DNA of 64,000 nucleotides from RGIG3013 sp045538935 (GCA_045538935.1 JAZQEI010000027.1:1-64000), one strand, 5' to 3'. Numbered from the stretch's first letter, positions 35,393-44,074 are shown. Numbers and translations are program-made. The notes: generated by a model not told the origin, from the letters alone.

Positions 35393-35488
35393 ATAAAAAA
35401 GGAACACTCCGTTTGGAGTGTGCCTTTTAAATTTTATGTTTTATGCCGGAACATACTCACCTATTGTTATGCTTTAACAAAATTTTAC
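35393..35488 (-). ncRNA. Candidate small RNA between spoIVA and spoIIGA
   Basis: On the minus strand an extended -10 promoter (TGT-TATAAT, 35495-35500; weak -35 TTGTGT, 35518-35523, 17-bp spacing) lies 95 nt before a strong terminator hairpin (35395-35428: AAAAGG/CCTTTT and ACACTCC/GGAGTGT around GTTT) ending in a T-run. The predicted transcript is 90-100 nt. It contains AGGTGAGTATG with a six-codon frame, so a leader peptide cannot be excluded. No known RNA family was recognised. The terminator ends about 30 bp before the spoIIGA promoter. Confidence 0.5.
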
Positions 35489-35561
35489 TGAGAAATTATA
35501 ACACACAATATCTTTAAACACAAGAGCTTTTGACTTTGTTTAACTGTGTTTTGCATATAAA

Positions 35562-35590
35562 AAATACCACCCGCTATGCGAATGGTATTT
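35562..35590 (-). terminator. Terminator of spoIVA
   Basis: Stem AAATACCA-CCGC with GCG-TGGTATTT (35562-35590); on the minus strand it is followed by TTTTTTAT, a few nucleotides after the spoIVA stop. Confidence 0.75.
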
Positions 35591-35594
35591 ATTG

Positions 35595-37076
35595 CTATAA
35601 AATTATACAAATTAATCCACTACAGCCTTCGTTTATTACACGTTCTATAGTTTCTTGTAAGCGCATTCTTGCATCGGCTGGCATTCTTGCAAGTTTTGTA
35701 TGTAAGCCTTCGTTAACAAGCTCGTGTAACGATTTACCAAAAATGTTAGAATCCCAAATTTTAACCGGATCCTCTTCAAACTCTTTGAGTAAATACATAA
35801 TAAGATCTTCACTTTGTTTTTCAGAGCCTACAATTGGGTTTACTTCGGTAGTAATATTAGCTTTCATCATATGAATTGAAGGTGCACTTGCCTTTAATCG
35901 CACTCCATATCTACCACCCTGACGAACGATCTCGGGTTCTTGCAGCGATAATTCATCAATAGAAGGCATAACAATTCCATATCCGGTTGCTTCCACCTCA
36001 TCAAGCGCATTTTTAAATTTTAAGTATTCTTTTTTTATACTTGAAAGTTCCATAAGAGTATCTAGTAATTCTTGCTCATCGTTTATCTGTATATTACACG
36101 TTTCGGCAAGAATTTTGTAAAACAACTCATTATCAATATCGGCCTTTACTTTTATGCTGCCGTTGCCCAAATCAATATTTTGCGTATTTATACTATTTAT
36201 ATGTTGATTTTGACTTATGCATTTTTCAAAAACTGCAATATCTCTAATATGGTTTATTCCGTTACAAGCATTTTTTAATGTTTCTATAATATCTGACCTA
36301 AGCCAATGGGTTGTTGATAGTGTGTTTATCCATTTTGGCATTGAAATCCCAACTTCTTTTACCGGAAATTCAAATAGAATTCTTGCAAGAATTTGCTTAA
36401 TATCTTCCTCTGTTAAGTCTGTGCAGTTTACCGGTATTACTGGAACGGAATATTTAACCGATAACTCATTTGACATATTCCTTACTTCATCAGAATATGG
36501 GTACATACTATTTAAAAGCACAATAAACGGTTTGTTTATTTGTTTTAATTCATCAATTACGCGTTGTTCGGCAATTTCGTACTCGCTTCTTGGGATATCG
36601 CTTATTGAACCATCGGTAGTTATTACAAGACCTATTGTAGAATGCTCATTAATGACCTTTCTTGTACCGATTTCTGCTGCAGAATCAAATGGTATAGGAT
36701 CATTAAACCAAGGCGTCATTACCATTCGAGGCTGTTCGTCTTCTATATACCCCAATGCACTTGGCACAATATATCCTACACAATCAATCATTCTAACATT
36801 AAATTCAGCATTATCATCAAGTGAAATTTTTACTGCGTTTTCAGGAATGAATTTTGGCTCTGTAGTCATAATAGTCCTGCCGCCCGACGATTGCGGCAAT
36901 TCATCGTTTGCACGTTCTTTTAAAAACTCTTCCGAAATATTAGGTATAACCAACATATCCATAAATCTTTTTATAAATGTAGACTTTCCGGTTCTTACCG
37001 GCCCCACAACTCCAATATAGATGTCCCCGCCGGTTCGGGTAGCTATATCTTTATATATACTTGTTGCTGTTGTCAT
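35595..37076 (-). CDS. spoIVA: Stage IV sporulation protein A (coat ATPase)
   Basis: Cytoskeletal ATPase that forms the basement layer of the spore coat. 493 residues. Walker A GPVRTGKSTFIKRFM lies at about 24-38, in the TRAFAC-like ATPase domain (about 1-240) with MIDCVGY; the middle and C-terminal domains end in CSGLICIIL, the typical terminus that interacts with SpoVM. ATG at 37076 follows GCGGAGGAAA; the six extra upstream residues in the open frame cover the ribosome binding site. A sigma-E-like promoter lies at 37110-37138. Confidence 0.97.
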   Translation of the reverse strand: MTTATSIYKDIATRTGGDIYIGVVGPVRTGKSTFIKRFMDMLVIPNISEEFLKERANDELPQSSGGRTIMTTEPKFIPENAVKISLDDNAEFNVRMIDCVGYIVPSALGYIEDEQPRMVMTPWFNDPIPFDSAAEIGTRKVINEHSTIGLVITTDGSISDIPRSEYEIAEQRVIDELKQINKPFIVLLNSMYPYSDEVRNMSNELSVKYSVPVIPVNCTDLTEEDIKQILARILFEFPVKEVGISMPKWINTLSTTHWLRSDIIETLKNACNGINHIRDIAVFEKCISQNQHINSINTQNIDLGNGSIKVKADIDNELFYKILAETCNIQINDEQELLDTLMELSSIKKEYLKFKNALDEVEATGYGIVMPSIDELSLQEPEIVRQGGRYGVRLKASAPSIHMMKANITTEVNPIVGSEKQSEDLIMYLLKEFEEDPVKIWDSNIFGKSLHELVNEGLHTKLARMPADARMRLQETIERVINEGCSGLICIIL

Positions 37077-37109
37077 TGCCTTTCCTCCGCTCACATAATT
37101 CTATACAAA

Positions 37110-37138
37110 TAAATATGTATAAAAATTTCTAAATATTC
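37110..37138 (-). promoter_or_regulatory. Sigma-E-type promoter of spoIVA
   Basis: Minus strand GAATATT (37132-37138), 14-bp spacer, CATATTTA (37110-37117). This fits KMATATT-N14-15-CATACAHT fully at -35 and in the CATA core of -10. Located 34 bp before the spoIVA start. Confidence 0.72.
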
Positions 37139-37160
37139 CGTAGCATTACAAAAAGTATTA

Positions 37161-37169
37161 TGCTATAAT
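37161..37169 (+). promoter_or_regulatory. Extended -10 promoter of the MATE gene
   Basis: TGC-TATAAT at 37161-37169, an extended -10 element 24 bp before the MATE start; no good -35 is seen. It is divergent from the spoIVA promoter. Confidence 0.6.
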
Positions 37170-37192
37170 GTATTTATTAGGAAGTGTTAAAA

Positions 37193-38569
37193 ATGATTGA
37201 AAACAATCAAGATCAAAACCAAGATTTAAAATTTATACGCATGACCACACAGCCCTTAGAAAAATTAATTTTAAAATTAGCAATTCCAACTATCATTAGC
37301 ATGCTTATAACAACTATATATAATTTGGCTGATACTTTTTTTGTTGGTCAGCTTAATCAAACCAGTGCTACAGGCGCAGTTAGTATTGCTTTTTCACTTA
37401 TGAATATTATTCAAGCAACCGGTTTTTTCTTTGGTCATGGTTCAGGAAACTATATATCAAGAGAACTAGGTAAGAAAAATATAGAAAATGCAAAAACTAT
37501 GGCATCTGTCGGCTTTTTTTCTGCCTTCATTACTGGTGCGCTAATTTCGATTTTAGTATTTATTTTTATGGATCCGTTTGTGTTGTTCTTAGGTGCTACG
37601 CCCACAATTATGCCATTTGCCAAAGAATATATTTTTTACATACTACTTGGTGCACCTTTTATGTGCTCCTCATTAGTTCTTAACAATGAACTTCGTTTTC
37701 AAGGCAATGCTTTATTTTCTATGATTGGTCTTACAACCGGTGGCATTTTAAATATATTATTAGACCCTATATTTATTTTTAAGTTTAATATGGGTGTTAA
37801 AGGTGCTGCAATTGCAACAATCATAAGTCAATTTATAAGTTTTTTGCTATTAATAATAGGAATTCAAAAAAGCGACAGCTTGAATATTAGCTTTAGGAAT
37901 TTTAAGCCATCGCTAAATATTTATAAAAACATTCTAATTGGTGGAACGCCATCGCTTGCGCGACAAGGATTAGCTGCTGTTTCGAGTATTTGTTTAAATA
38001 CAGTAGCCGGCGGATATGGTGATGCAGCCGTAGCGGCTATAGGGATTGTAAATCGGATTATGCACTTTGCCTCATCTGCACTTATCGGTTTTGGGCAAGG
38101 TTTCCAACCCGTTTGTGGTTTTAACTATGGAGCAAAACTATATAAACGTGTAGAAAAGTCGTTTTATTTTTGCGTGAAATATGCTGCAATTTTCTTAACA
38201 ATGATGTCTGTAATATTATTTGTGCTCTCCCCTAACCTAATTTCATTATTCCAAAAAAACGATCCGGAAGTTATTAGAATTGGAACTGCAACACTAAAAT
38301 GTCAACTAATAACTTTTCCGTTTATGTCTTGGGTAATTATGAGCAATATGATGACACAAACTATCGGAAAAGTTTATAAAGCAACAATACTTGCAATGGC
38401 AAGGCAAGGTCTTATGTTTATTCCGTCAATTTTAATTTTAAATTACTTGTTTTCATTAAACGGTTTAATTATTTCGCAAGCCACCGCAGACTTTTTGGCG
38501 TTTTTGCTGGCACTTCCACTGCAAATAAGCGAGCTTAAATATTTAAAAAAACTTTCAAATAATTTATAA
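37193..38569 (+). CDS. MATE family efflux transporter
   Basis: 458-residue membrane protein with twelve predicted helices in two homologous halves. Family features are LAIPTIISMLITTIYNLADTFFVGQL in the first helices, FFFGHGSGNYISRELGKKN after helix 2 and the second-half counterpart GGTPSLARQGLAAVSSICLN. Probably a Na+- or H+-driven multidrug or metabolite exporter; the substrate is unknown. ATG at 37193 follows AGGAAG; the GTG three codons upstream overlaps it. A terminator follows. Confidence 0.92.
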   Translation: MIENNQDQNQDLKFIRMTTQPLEKLILKLAIPTIISMLITTIYNLADTFFVGQLNQTSATGAVSIAFSLMNIIQATGFFFGHGSGNYISRELGKKNIENAKTMASVGFFSAFITGALISILVFIFMDPFVLFLGATPTIMPFAKEYIFYILLGAPFMCSSLVLNNELRFQGNALFSMIGLTTGGILNILLDPIFIFKFNMGVKGAAIATIISQFISFLLLIIGIQKSDSLNISFRNFKPSLNIYKNILIGGTPSLARQGLAAVSSICLNTVAGGYGDAAVAAIGIVNRIMHFASSALIGFGQGFQPVCGFNYGAKLYKRVEKSFYFCVKYAAIFLTMMSVILFVLSPNLISLFQKNDPEVIRIGTATLKCQLITFPFMSWVIMSNMMTQTIGKVYKATILAMARQGLMFIPSILILNYLFSLNGLIISQATADFLAFLLALPLQISELKYLKKLSNNL

Positions 38570-38571
38570 AC

Positions 38572-38602
38572 CAACTCCCGAAGATAATCTTCGGGAGCTT
38601 TT
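38572..38602 (+). terminator. Terminator of the MATE gene
   Basis: Stem CTCCCGAAGA/TCTTCGGGAG (38575-38584, 38588-38597), loop TAA, then CTTTTATT. Confidence 0.82.
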
Positions 38603-38654
38603 ATTATCACCACTTGAAATTTATATCGTATATTAGAATATAAGAGGTGATACT

Positions 38655-40736
38655 ATGGGGCTTACAAAAAATTCCGTTTCAAAACGGGCAATAAAAAATT
38701 ACTCTATTAATAAGGAAATCGGTGATGACCTTTTGGTTGCATTATGCGGCAACCCAAACGTTGGTAAAAGTAGCATATTTAACCAGCTAACGGGTCTAAA
38801 ACAACATACAGGTAACTGGCCGGGTAAAACTGTAACATCGGCTAGCGGTTATATAAATAAGTGCAATAAAAATATAAAAATAGTTGATTTACCAGGCTGT
38901 TATTCTATGCTAACACATTCAGCAGAAGAAGATGTATCTAGAGATTTTATTTGTTTTTCCGGCGCAGATGTAACTGTAGTTGTATGTGATGCCACATGTT
39001 TAGAGCGTAATTTAAACTTAGTTTTACAAATAAAGGAAATCACAAAAAATGTAATTGTTTGTATTAACCTTATAGACCAAGCAAAATTGAAAGGCATAAC
39101 AATAGATGTAAATTTATTAAGCAAAGAGCTTGATGCACCTGTTATTCTAACTTCTGCAAAAAATAAATCAGGTATTCGTGAACTAAAAAATCTTATACAA
39201 CAAAAAGTTTTTTCACAAAACACAGTCGTAACCGTCTACACGCCCGAAATAGAAACAGAAATAACTAAATTATCAAAAATTTTAAAACCTATATGTAACG
39301 GAAAATTAAATGAACGGTGGCTTTCGATTAAACTTATTACCAATGATTTAACAGCTATTTATGCTGCAGAAAAATTTTTAAATACAAAACTTCCATCATA
39401 CACAAGCACAATAAAAAATGCAGATGATATTATTACTACAACGCTGGTACATACTGCTGAAAAAATTACAGAAAAATGTGTTAGAAAGGCGCCAACAATA
39501 AAAGACAACCTTACTTCAAAACTCGATAAATTTCTAACCGGCAAAATTAGCGGTTACGCGGTTATGATTTTGTTGTTGTTTATTGTTTTTTGGATAACAA
39601 TAAAAGGCGCAAATTACCCGTCAACTTTTTTAAGTAATTTGTTTAATAATATTGAAAATTATTTACATTCGCTATTTGAATCGATCGGTTTAACGCCAAT
39701 CATAAATGATTTATTGTTTCATGGTATTTTTAGGGTACTGTGCTGGGTTATAGCGGTAATGTTGCCGCCAATGGCAATATTCTTCCCTCTTTTTACATTA
39801 TTAGAAGATTTGGGTTACTTGCCTCGCGTTGCTTTTAATCTTGATAAATCATTCAAAAAATGTTCTGCATGCGGGAAGCAGGCTCTTACAACTTGTATGG
39901 GATTTGGTTGCAATGCAGCAGGAATAGTAGGATGCAGAATTATAGATTCTAAACGAGAACGGCTTATTGCTATGATAACAAACAGTTTCATTCCGTGTAA
40001 CGGTAGATTTCCTGCAATCATAGCAATTATTTCTATGTTCTTTATATTATCAGAAAATAGAACTTCACAACAAATTATATCTTCGGTTATCTTAACACTT
40101 GTAATTTTGTTAAGCATTTCGGTTTCACTAATTATGTCAAAAATATTATCTTCAACCATATTAAAAGGAACCCCATCGTCATTCACATTAGAACTTCCCC
40201 CTTACCGAGTTCCAAAAATTGGTCAACTACTCATACGTTCTATGCTAGATAGAACGCTATACGTATTAGGACGCGCTGTAATGGTAGCTGCACCAGCAGG
40301 ACTTATAATTTGGTTGTTTGCAAATATAGATATTCACGGGTATTCGTTGTTATATCATTGCACACAATTTCTAGATCCAATTGGCCAAATTTTTGGCCTT
40401 GACGGAACTATTTTAATGTCTTTCATTTTGGGGTTTCCGGCTAATGAAATAGTTATACCGTTAATGATTATGTCGTATTGTTCAAATAACGGATTAAACG
40501 ATTATGGTAGTCTTAATGAACTTAAGAATATATTTATAAATAACGGTTGGACTAATCTTACGGCAATTAACACTATTATATTCACTTTATTCCATTTTCC
40601 TTGTTCAACTGCACTTTTAACCATAAAAAAAGAGACTCAAAGTGTTAAATGGACAGTGTTAGCTTTTATTTGCCCTCTTATAACCGGTTTAACCTTATGT
40701 TTAATTGTAAAACTAATATACACACTGTTTTTTTAA
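38655..40736 (+). CDS. feoB: Ferrous iron transport protein B
   Basis: Fe2+ uptake permease with an N-terminal G protein. 693 residues: G1 GNPNVGKSS (about 33-41), G2/G3 TGNWPGKT and VDLPGCYS, G4-like NLIDQ, then a helical linker, and the membrane part from about 295 with two Gate motifs (LEDLGYLPRVAF and NPLMAISYCS-like FPANEIVIPLMIMSYCS) and a conserved cysteine-rich segment FKKCSACGKQALTTCMGFGCNAAG. ATG follows AGAGGTGA. No feoA lies beside it; a SH3-like FeoA part is not fused either. The NKxD motif reads NLIDQ, as tolerated in FeoB proteins only with reduced specificity (inference). Confidence 0.93.
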   Translation: MGLTKNSVSKRAIKNYSINKEIGDDLLVALCGNPNVGKSSIFNQLTGLKQHTGNWPGKTVTSASGYINKCNKNIKIVDLPGCYSMLTHSAEEDVSRDFICFSGADVTVVVCDATCLERNLNLVLQIKEITKNVIVCINLIDQAKLKGITIDVNLLSKELDAPVILTSAKNKSGIRELKNLIQQKVFSQNTVVTVYTPEIETEITKLSKILKPICNGKLNERWLSIKLITNDLTAIYAAEKFLNTKLPSYTSTIKNADDIITTTLVHTAEKITEKCVRKAPTIKDNLTSKLDKFLTGKISGYAVMILLLFIVFWITIKGANYPSTFLSNLFNNIENYLHSLFESIGLTPIINDLLFHGIFRVLCWVIAVMLPPMAIFFPLFTLLEDLGYLPRVAFNLDKSFKKCSACGKQALTTCMGFGCNAAGIVGCRIIDSKRERLIAMITNSFIPCNGRFPAIIAIISMFFILSENRTSQQIISSVILTLVILLSISVSLIMSKILSSTILKGTPSSFTLELPPYRVPKIGQLLIRSMLDRTLYVLGRAVMVAAPAGLIIWLFANIDIHGYSLLYHCTQFLDPIGQIFGLDGTILMSFILGFPANEIVIPLMIMSYCSNNGLNDYGSLNELKNIFINNGWTNLTAINTIIFTLFHFPCSTALLTIKKETQSVKWTVLAFICPLITGLTLCLIVKLIYTLFF

Positions 40737-40762
40737 CATTATTTTGCCCCTAGCATATGATA
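40735..40762 (+). promoter_or_regulatory. Sigma-K-like promoter of the cysteine-rich protein
   Basis: AAC (40735-40737), 16-bp spacer, CATATGATA (40754-40762). This matches MAC-N16-CATANNNTA, the sigma-K consensus, at every fixed position. It lies 63 bp upstream of the start codon of the following gene and overlaps the feoB stop. Confidence 0.65.
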
Positions 40763-40824
40763 ATATTGAATTAGTAGAATTAGACAAAGTTCTAAACTAA
40801 TATCATATTATTGGAGGCTTTTTT

Positions 40825-41652
40825 ATGGCAGAAAATACTAACAATATATCTGCACAAGGTTTTAAAGAGGCAATTTGTATAGATGCAAATCGAGTATTTG
40901 ACTCCTGCTGTGATCGCGACTGTCTAGAAGATTTACGCTGTTACTTCACACCAGAAGCGCAAGCAGTCATTGCCGATTCAAAAAGCGTTAGAGTTCGCTC
41001 GGCAGAAGTGCTTGATGTTAACATTGATGTTGAACCCGTAAATTTTAATCGCGGTTTTTACTCATGCGACATTACATTTTTCTTTATTGTTGACTTTGAT
41101 TTATTCACCGGCGGCTCTAGATGCCCTGAACAAGTTAAGGGTATTGCATATTATAGCAAAAAAGTAATACTTTACGGTGGTGAAGGCAGTGTTAAAATTT
41201 TCTCGAACAGCACTTCGCTAGAAGACTGCGCCGACACTCAATTAAAACAAACTACCAACACCCCACGCTGCATGGTTCAGTCGGTAGATCCTGTAGCATT
41301 ATCGGCAACAATATGCGAAGTTAAAAATTGTTATGAATCTGCTTGCCGCATACCTGAATGTGTATGCAAAACCTTAGGTTCTGCAGTTTTAACCGATATT
41401 GGTCGTGGAACACCAACAATTTATGTAACATTAGGTTTGTTTACTATTGTTCAGCTGGTAAGAAATGTTCAGGTCATGATACCTATTTATGACTACTGTA
41501 TTCCTGATAAGCAATGCACCGACAACACAGATCAACCATGTGACATTTTTAGAAAAATAAAATTTCCAACAGATGACTTCTTTCCACCTCACAACATAAA
41601 GGATAACTGTTGTGGTTGCAGCGCCTGTGACGAATGTTGCGACGATAATTAA
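40825..41652 (+). CDS. Cysteine-rich conserved Clostridia protein, probable late spore protein
   Basis: 275 residues with about 30 cysteines, many paired (DSCCDRDC, CEVKNCYESACRIPECVCK, and CCGCSACDECC at the C-terminus). The N-terminal part AICIDANRVFDSCCDRDCLEDLR belongs to a conserved hypothetical family in Clostridia; the rest is beta-rich with VEPVNFNRGFYSCDITFFF and ILYGGEGSVKIF. No signal peptide or membrane helix. A sigma-K-like promoter precedes it, so expression in the mother cell late in sporulation and a coat or exosporium location with disulfide cross-links are inferred. ATG follows TTGGAGG. The biochemical role is unknown. Confidence 0.72.
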   Translation: MAENTNNISAQGFKEAICIDANRVFDSCCDRDCLEDLRCYFTPEAQAVIADSKSVRVRSAEVLDVNIDVEPVNFNRGFYSCDITFFFIVDFDLFTGGSRCPEQVKGIAYYSKKVILYGGEGSVKIFSNSTSLEDCADTQLKQTTNTPRCMVQSVDPVALSATICEVKNCYESACRIPECVCKTLGSAVLTDIGRGTPTIYVTLGLFTIVQLVRNVQVMIPIYDYCIPDKQCTDNTDQPCDIFRKIKFPTDDFFPPHNIKDNCCGCSACDECCDDN

Positions 41653-41665
41653 TATCTACCCAAAA

Positions 41666-41705
41666 TATTAAAGAAAGAAAGCCAAATGGCTTTCTTTCTT
41701 TAATA
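41666..41705. terminator. Bidirectional terminator, 19-bp palindrome
   Basis: 41666-41684 and 41687-41705 are perfect inverted repeats (AAAGAAAGAAAGCC core). T-rich on both strands; shared by the cysteine-rich gene and the convergent phosphohexomutase gene. Confidence 0.88.
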
Positions 41706-41713
41706 TAAGTATG

Positions 41714-43192
41714 CTATTTTAGACAAGATATATCCAGCTGATTAAACTGTGAAAAAAATTCAGTTAATTTTATAATTATAGGTTTACATGCACCAATGCT
41801 ATTTGCCTCTATGTTAAATGGTAATATTGGATCATGAACACTTAGCCTTAACAAAAACCATCCATCAGGGAAAGATACTCTTATTCCCTCACGGTTGTCA
41901 TCGGCTATTGTAAATGCATCTTGCGCCGCACAGAATTTTTCAAATTCACCAATTACCATCTCACCATAGGTTTTAAAATCTGAAGTATTAATTTTAAATC
42001 TATACTCAAACTCCTCACATGGTGTAGCAAGATTTTTTAATGTTTGCTCAATATCATTACCGTTAGCAAGTTCAATTATAATTTTCGTTACTAGGTAGGC
42101 ACCATCATCTAAGAAGTAATTTTCTTTTAATGCTGCATGGCCAGATGTTTCTATGGCGAGCGGGCAGTTAATACCTTGTTCGCATAGTTCAACAGCTTTG
42201 TTTATAACGTTTCTATATCCACGCTTGAATCTGTAATGCTTACCACCAAGATTTCGTTCTATAAACGTTTTAAGTCCATCTGAAGTTACGGAGTCTGTAA
42301 CTACTGTAGCGCCAGGGTTATCTTTTAAAACAATAGATGCAGCTAATGCAATAAGTCGGTTTCGGTTAATCTCATTTCCTTTCGCGTCAACGCAACCTGC
42401 ACGATCAACATCGGTATCAAAAATGATACCTAAATCTGCGCCCGACTCTAAAACAGCATCGCAAATACTTTGCATAGCTTTTTTATCTTCGGGGTTAGGA
42501 ATATGATTTGGGAACATACCATCTGGCTCTAAATATCTGCTTCCAGTTATATTAGCGCCCAATTTTTCTAAAACTTCGGTAGCATAAAAACCACCAACAC
42601 CATTAGAAGCATCTACAACTATATGGTATCCACTAAGCGGCATATCTTTTTCTGATTTTCCAACACCACTACAAATTATTTTTCTTAAATTTGCAGCGTA
42701 TGTAGACATATAATCGACTTTAATAATCGTACCTAGCGTATTTGAAAGCTTAAACTCGTTGTTTTCAGCAAGTGAGATAAGTGCAGAAATATCTTTTGAA
42801 TCTAATCCTGATTTTGCAGTAAAAAATTTTAATCCATTTCTGTCAAACGGATGATGACTTGCCGTTATTTGAATTGAACCGTCTACACCTAAATCAATAG
42901 TAGACATGAACATTGCCGGAGTTGATGCATATGAACAATCGAAAACAGTAACTCCCATTTGTGTTAATGCTTCTATAACATTTTTCTTTATATTATTTGC
43001 GGTAATTCTAGAATCGTGCCCTACTGCTATTTTTAAGCCGGAAACGGGTTTATTTGCAAAATCACCTAACCAATTAGCAAAAGCCATAGACAAAAGCCTA
43101 ACAGCATTATCTGTAAGGTTAACCTCGTTGCCGCCCTTATTGGTCGCAACGCCTCTAATATCAGTACCGCTTTTAAGTTCTTTTAAATTCAT
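41714..43192 (-). CDS. Phosphomannomutase/phosphoglucomutase family enzyme
   Basis: 492-residue alpha-D-phosphohexomutase. The phosphoserine loop is ITASHHPFDRNGLKFF (about 112), the metal loop DTDVDRAG (about 258), the sugar-binding loop IETSGHAALKEN (about 345) and the phosphate-binding C-terminal domain ends with VRLSVHDP-like RLSVHDPILPFNIE. Interconverts hexose 1- and 6-phosphates; whether glucose, mannose or glucosamine is preferred is not clear. GGAG precedes the ATG. Single gene; the small membrane protein downstream of its 5' side has the same orientation. Confidence 0.92.
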   Translation of the reverse strand: MNLKELKSGTDIRGVATNKGGNEVNLTDNAVRLLSMAFANWLGDFANKPVSGLKIAVGHDSRITANNIKKNVIEALTQMGVTVFDCSYASTPAMFMSTIDLGVDGSIQITASHHPFDRNGLKFFTAKSGLDSKDISALISLAENNEFKLSNTLGTIIKVDYMSTYAANLRKIICSGVGKSEKDMPLSGYHIVVDASNGVGGFYATEVLEKLGANITGSRYLEPDGMFPNHIPNPEDKKAMQSICDAVLESGADLGIIFDTDVDRAGCVDAKGNEINRNRLIALAASIVLKDNPGATVVTDSVTSDGLKTFIERNLGGKHYRFKRGYRNVINKAVELCEQGINCPLAIETSGHAALKENYFLDDGAYLVTKIIIELANGNDIEQTLKNLATPCEEFEYRFKINTSDFKTYGEMVIGEFEKFCAAQDAFTIADDNREGIRVSFPDGWFLLRLSVHDPILPFNIEANSIGACKPIIIKLTEFFSQFNQLDISCLK

Positions 43193-43206
43193 AATAATAC
43201 TCCACG

Positions 43207-43344
43207 TTAAAATATTATAAAGTAACCCGCCAAAATAAAGCCAATAACCACCAAAGCTAGTGCTAGAGCAGTTAATAAAGCAGATTTAATAAAAAATCTA
43301 AACCCTCGGCTTTTTCTTGCAATGGGTCGTTTTATTTTTTCCAT
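43207..43344 (-). CDS. Small single-helix membrane protein (45 aa)
   Basis: A 45-codon gene with ATG at 43344 preceded by AAGAAGGTG. The product has a basic N-terminus (MEKIKRPIARKSRGFR) and one hydrophobic helix (about 18-45) ending in GYFIIF. It lies 14 nt upstream of the phosphohexomutase gene and is probably cotranscribed. No homology recognised. The basic start plus one helix repeats the architecture of the 48-residue protein upstream of spoVM. Confidence 0.55.
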   Translation of the reverse strand: MEKIKRPIARKSRGFRFFIKSALLTALALALVVIGFILAGYFIIF

Positions 43345-43415
43345 AACAAGCACCTTCTTTTTAGGTATCTTTCCCCATATTAGAGCAATTATACATATTA
43401 CCCATAAATAACCTG

Positions 43416-43444
43416 TTGAAGATGCTTTATTAAAATGCTATAGT
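43416..43444 (+). promoter_or_regulatory. Sigma-A promoter of the MecA-like gene
   Basis: TTGAAG (43416-43421), 17-bp spacer, TATAGT (43439-43444), 19 bp before the start codon; the short leader holds GGGGG. Confidence 0.7.
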
Positions 43445-43462
43445 CATATTGGGGGATACATT

Positions 43463-44074
43463 ATGCTAGTAAACAGTCTTGGAAATAACAAGATAAAAAT
43501 CACACTTACAGCTCATGAAATAGCTAAGCTATTTGGTAGCTATGAAAATATAGATTATTCCAACCCCGAAATTAAAATTGCGCTAAATGTTTTATTAGAC
43601 AAAGCCATTAAGATATCAAGTGCAAAATTTGATGACGGCGCTCTTTTTGTAGAGGTTTACCCCACTGCCCTTGGAGGATGCAATATTTATTTTACAAGAA
43701 TAAACCAAACAGGCAAACAACAAAATCGCCTAAAAAAAGTGCCTAATAACAATTTATGGATTGTATTGGAATTTGAAAAAAGCAATGATCTATTAAACGC
43801 TATAGAGCAATTATACATAACTAATGAAACAAATATTTTCAAAAGTTCTCTTTATAAACACAATGAAAAATACTATCTACTGGTTGTTTGGTCAAAACCA
43901 ATTGATAAAAAATATTATTTTATCAAAGAGTTTGCTAAAAAAATATATTCAGGAAAAGAAATATGCTCGATCTTTGATGAACATTATAATAAAATAATAT
44001 CTAACAACGCCATACAAAAAATAGGAAAATATCTTAACAGCAATATTTATAATAAACCTAGCCTAAATTTTTGA
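43463..44074 (+). CDS. MecA-like adaptor protein
   Basis: 203 residues, resembling MecA/YpbH adaptors that deliver substrates to ClpCP. The N-terminal domain has KIKITLTAHEIAKLFGSYENIDYSNPEIK, then a low-complexity-free linker with FVEVYPTALGGCNIYFTRI (ending the N-domain), and the C-terminal domain has SLYKHNEKYYLLV and the family's late helices. Sequence is more divergent than in Bacilli; the linker is short. Probably regulates ClpC-dependent proteolysis; the target is unknown. It overlaps the convergent rpe gene by 17 bp. Confidence 0.78.
   Translation: MLVNSLGNNKIKITLTAHEIAKLFGSYENIDYSNPEIKIALNVLLDKAIKISSAKFDDGALFVEVYPTALGGCNIYFTRINQTGKQQNRLKKVPNNNLWIVLEFEKSNDLLNAIEQLYITNETNIFKSSLYKHNEKYYLLVVWSKPIDKKYYFIKEFAKKIYSGKEICSIFDEHYNKIISNNAIQKIGKYLNSNIYNKPSLNF

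Noticed and set aside
35393..35488. Small SRP RNA or 6S RNA
   Set aside because: Length is near that of 4.5S/SRP RNA, but the conserved GGTCCGGAAGGAAGCAGC apex is absent, and it is too short for 6S.
41666..41705. 19-bp palindrome as a mobile-element or attachment site
   Set aside because: It lies between convergent genes and has T-tracts on both strands, so it is a terminator.
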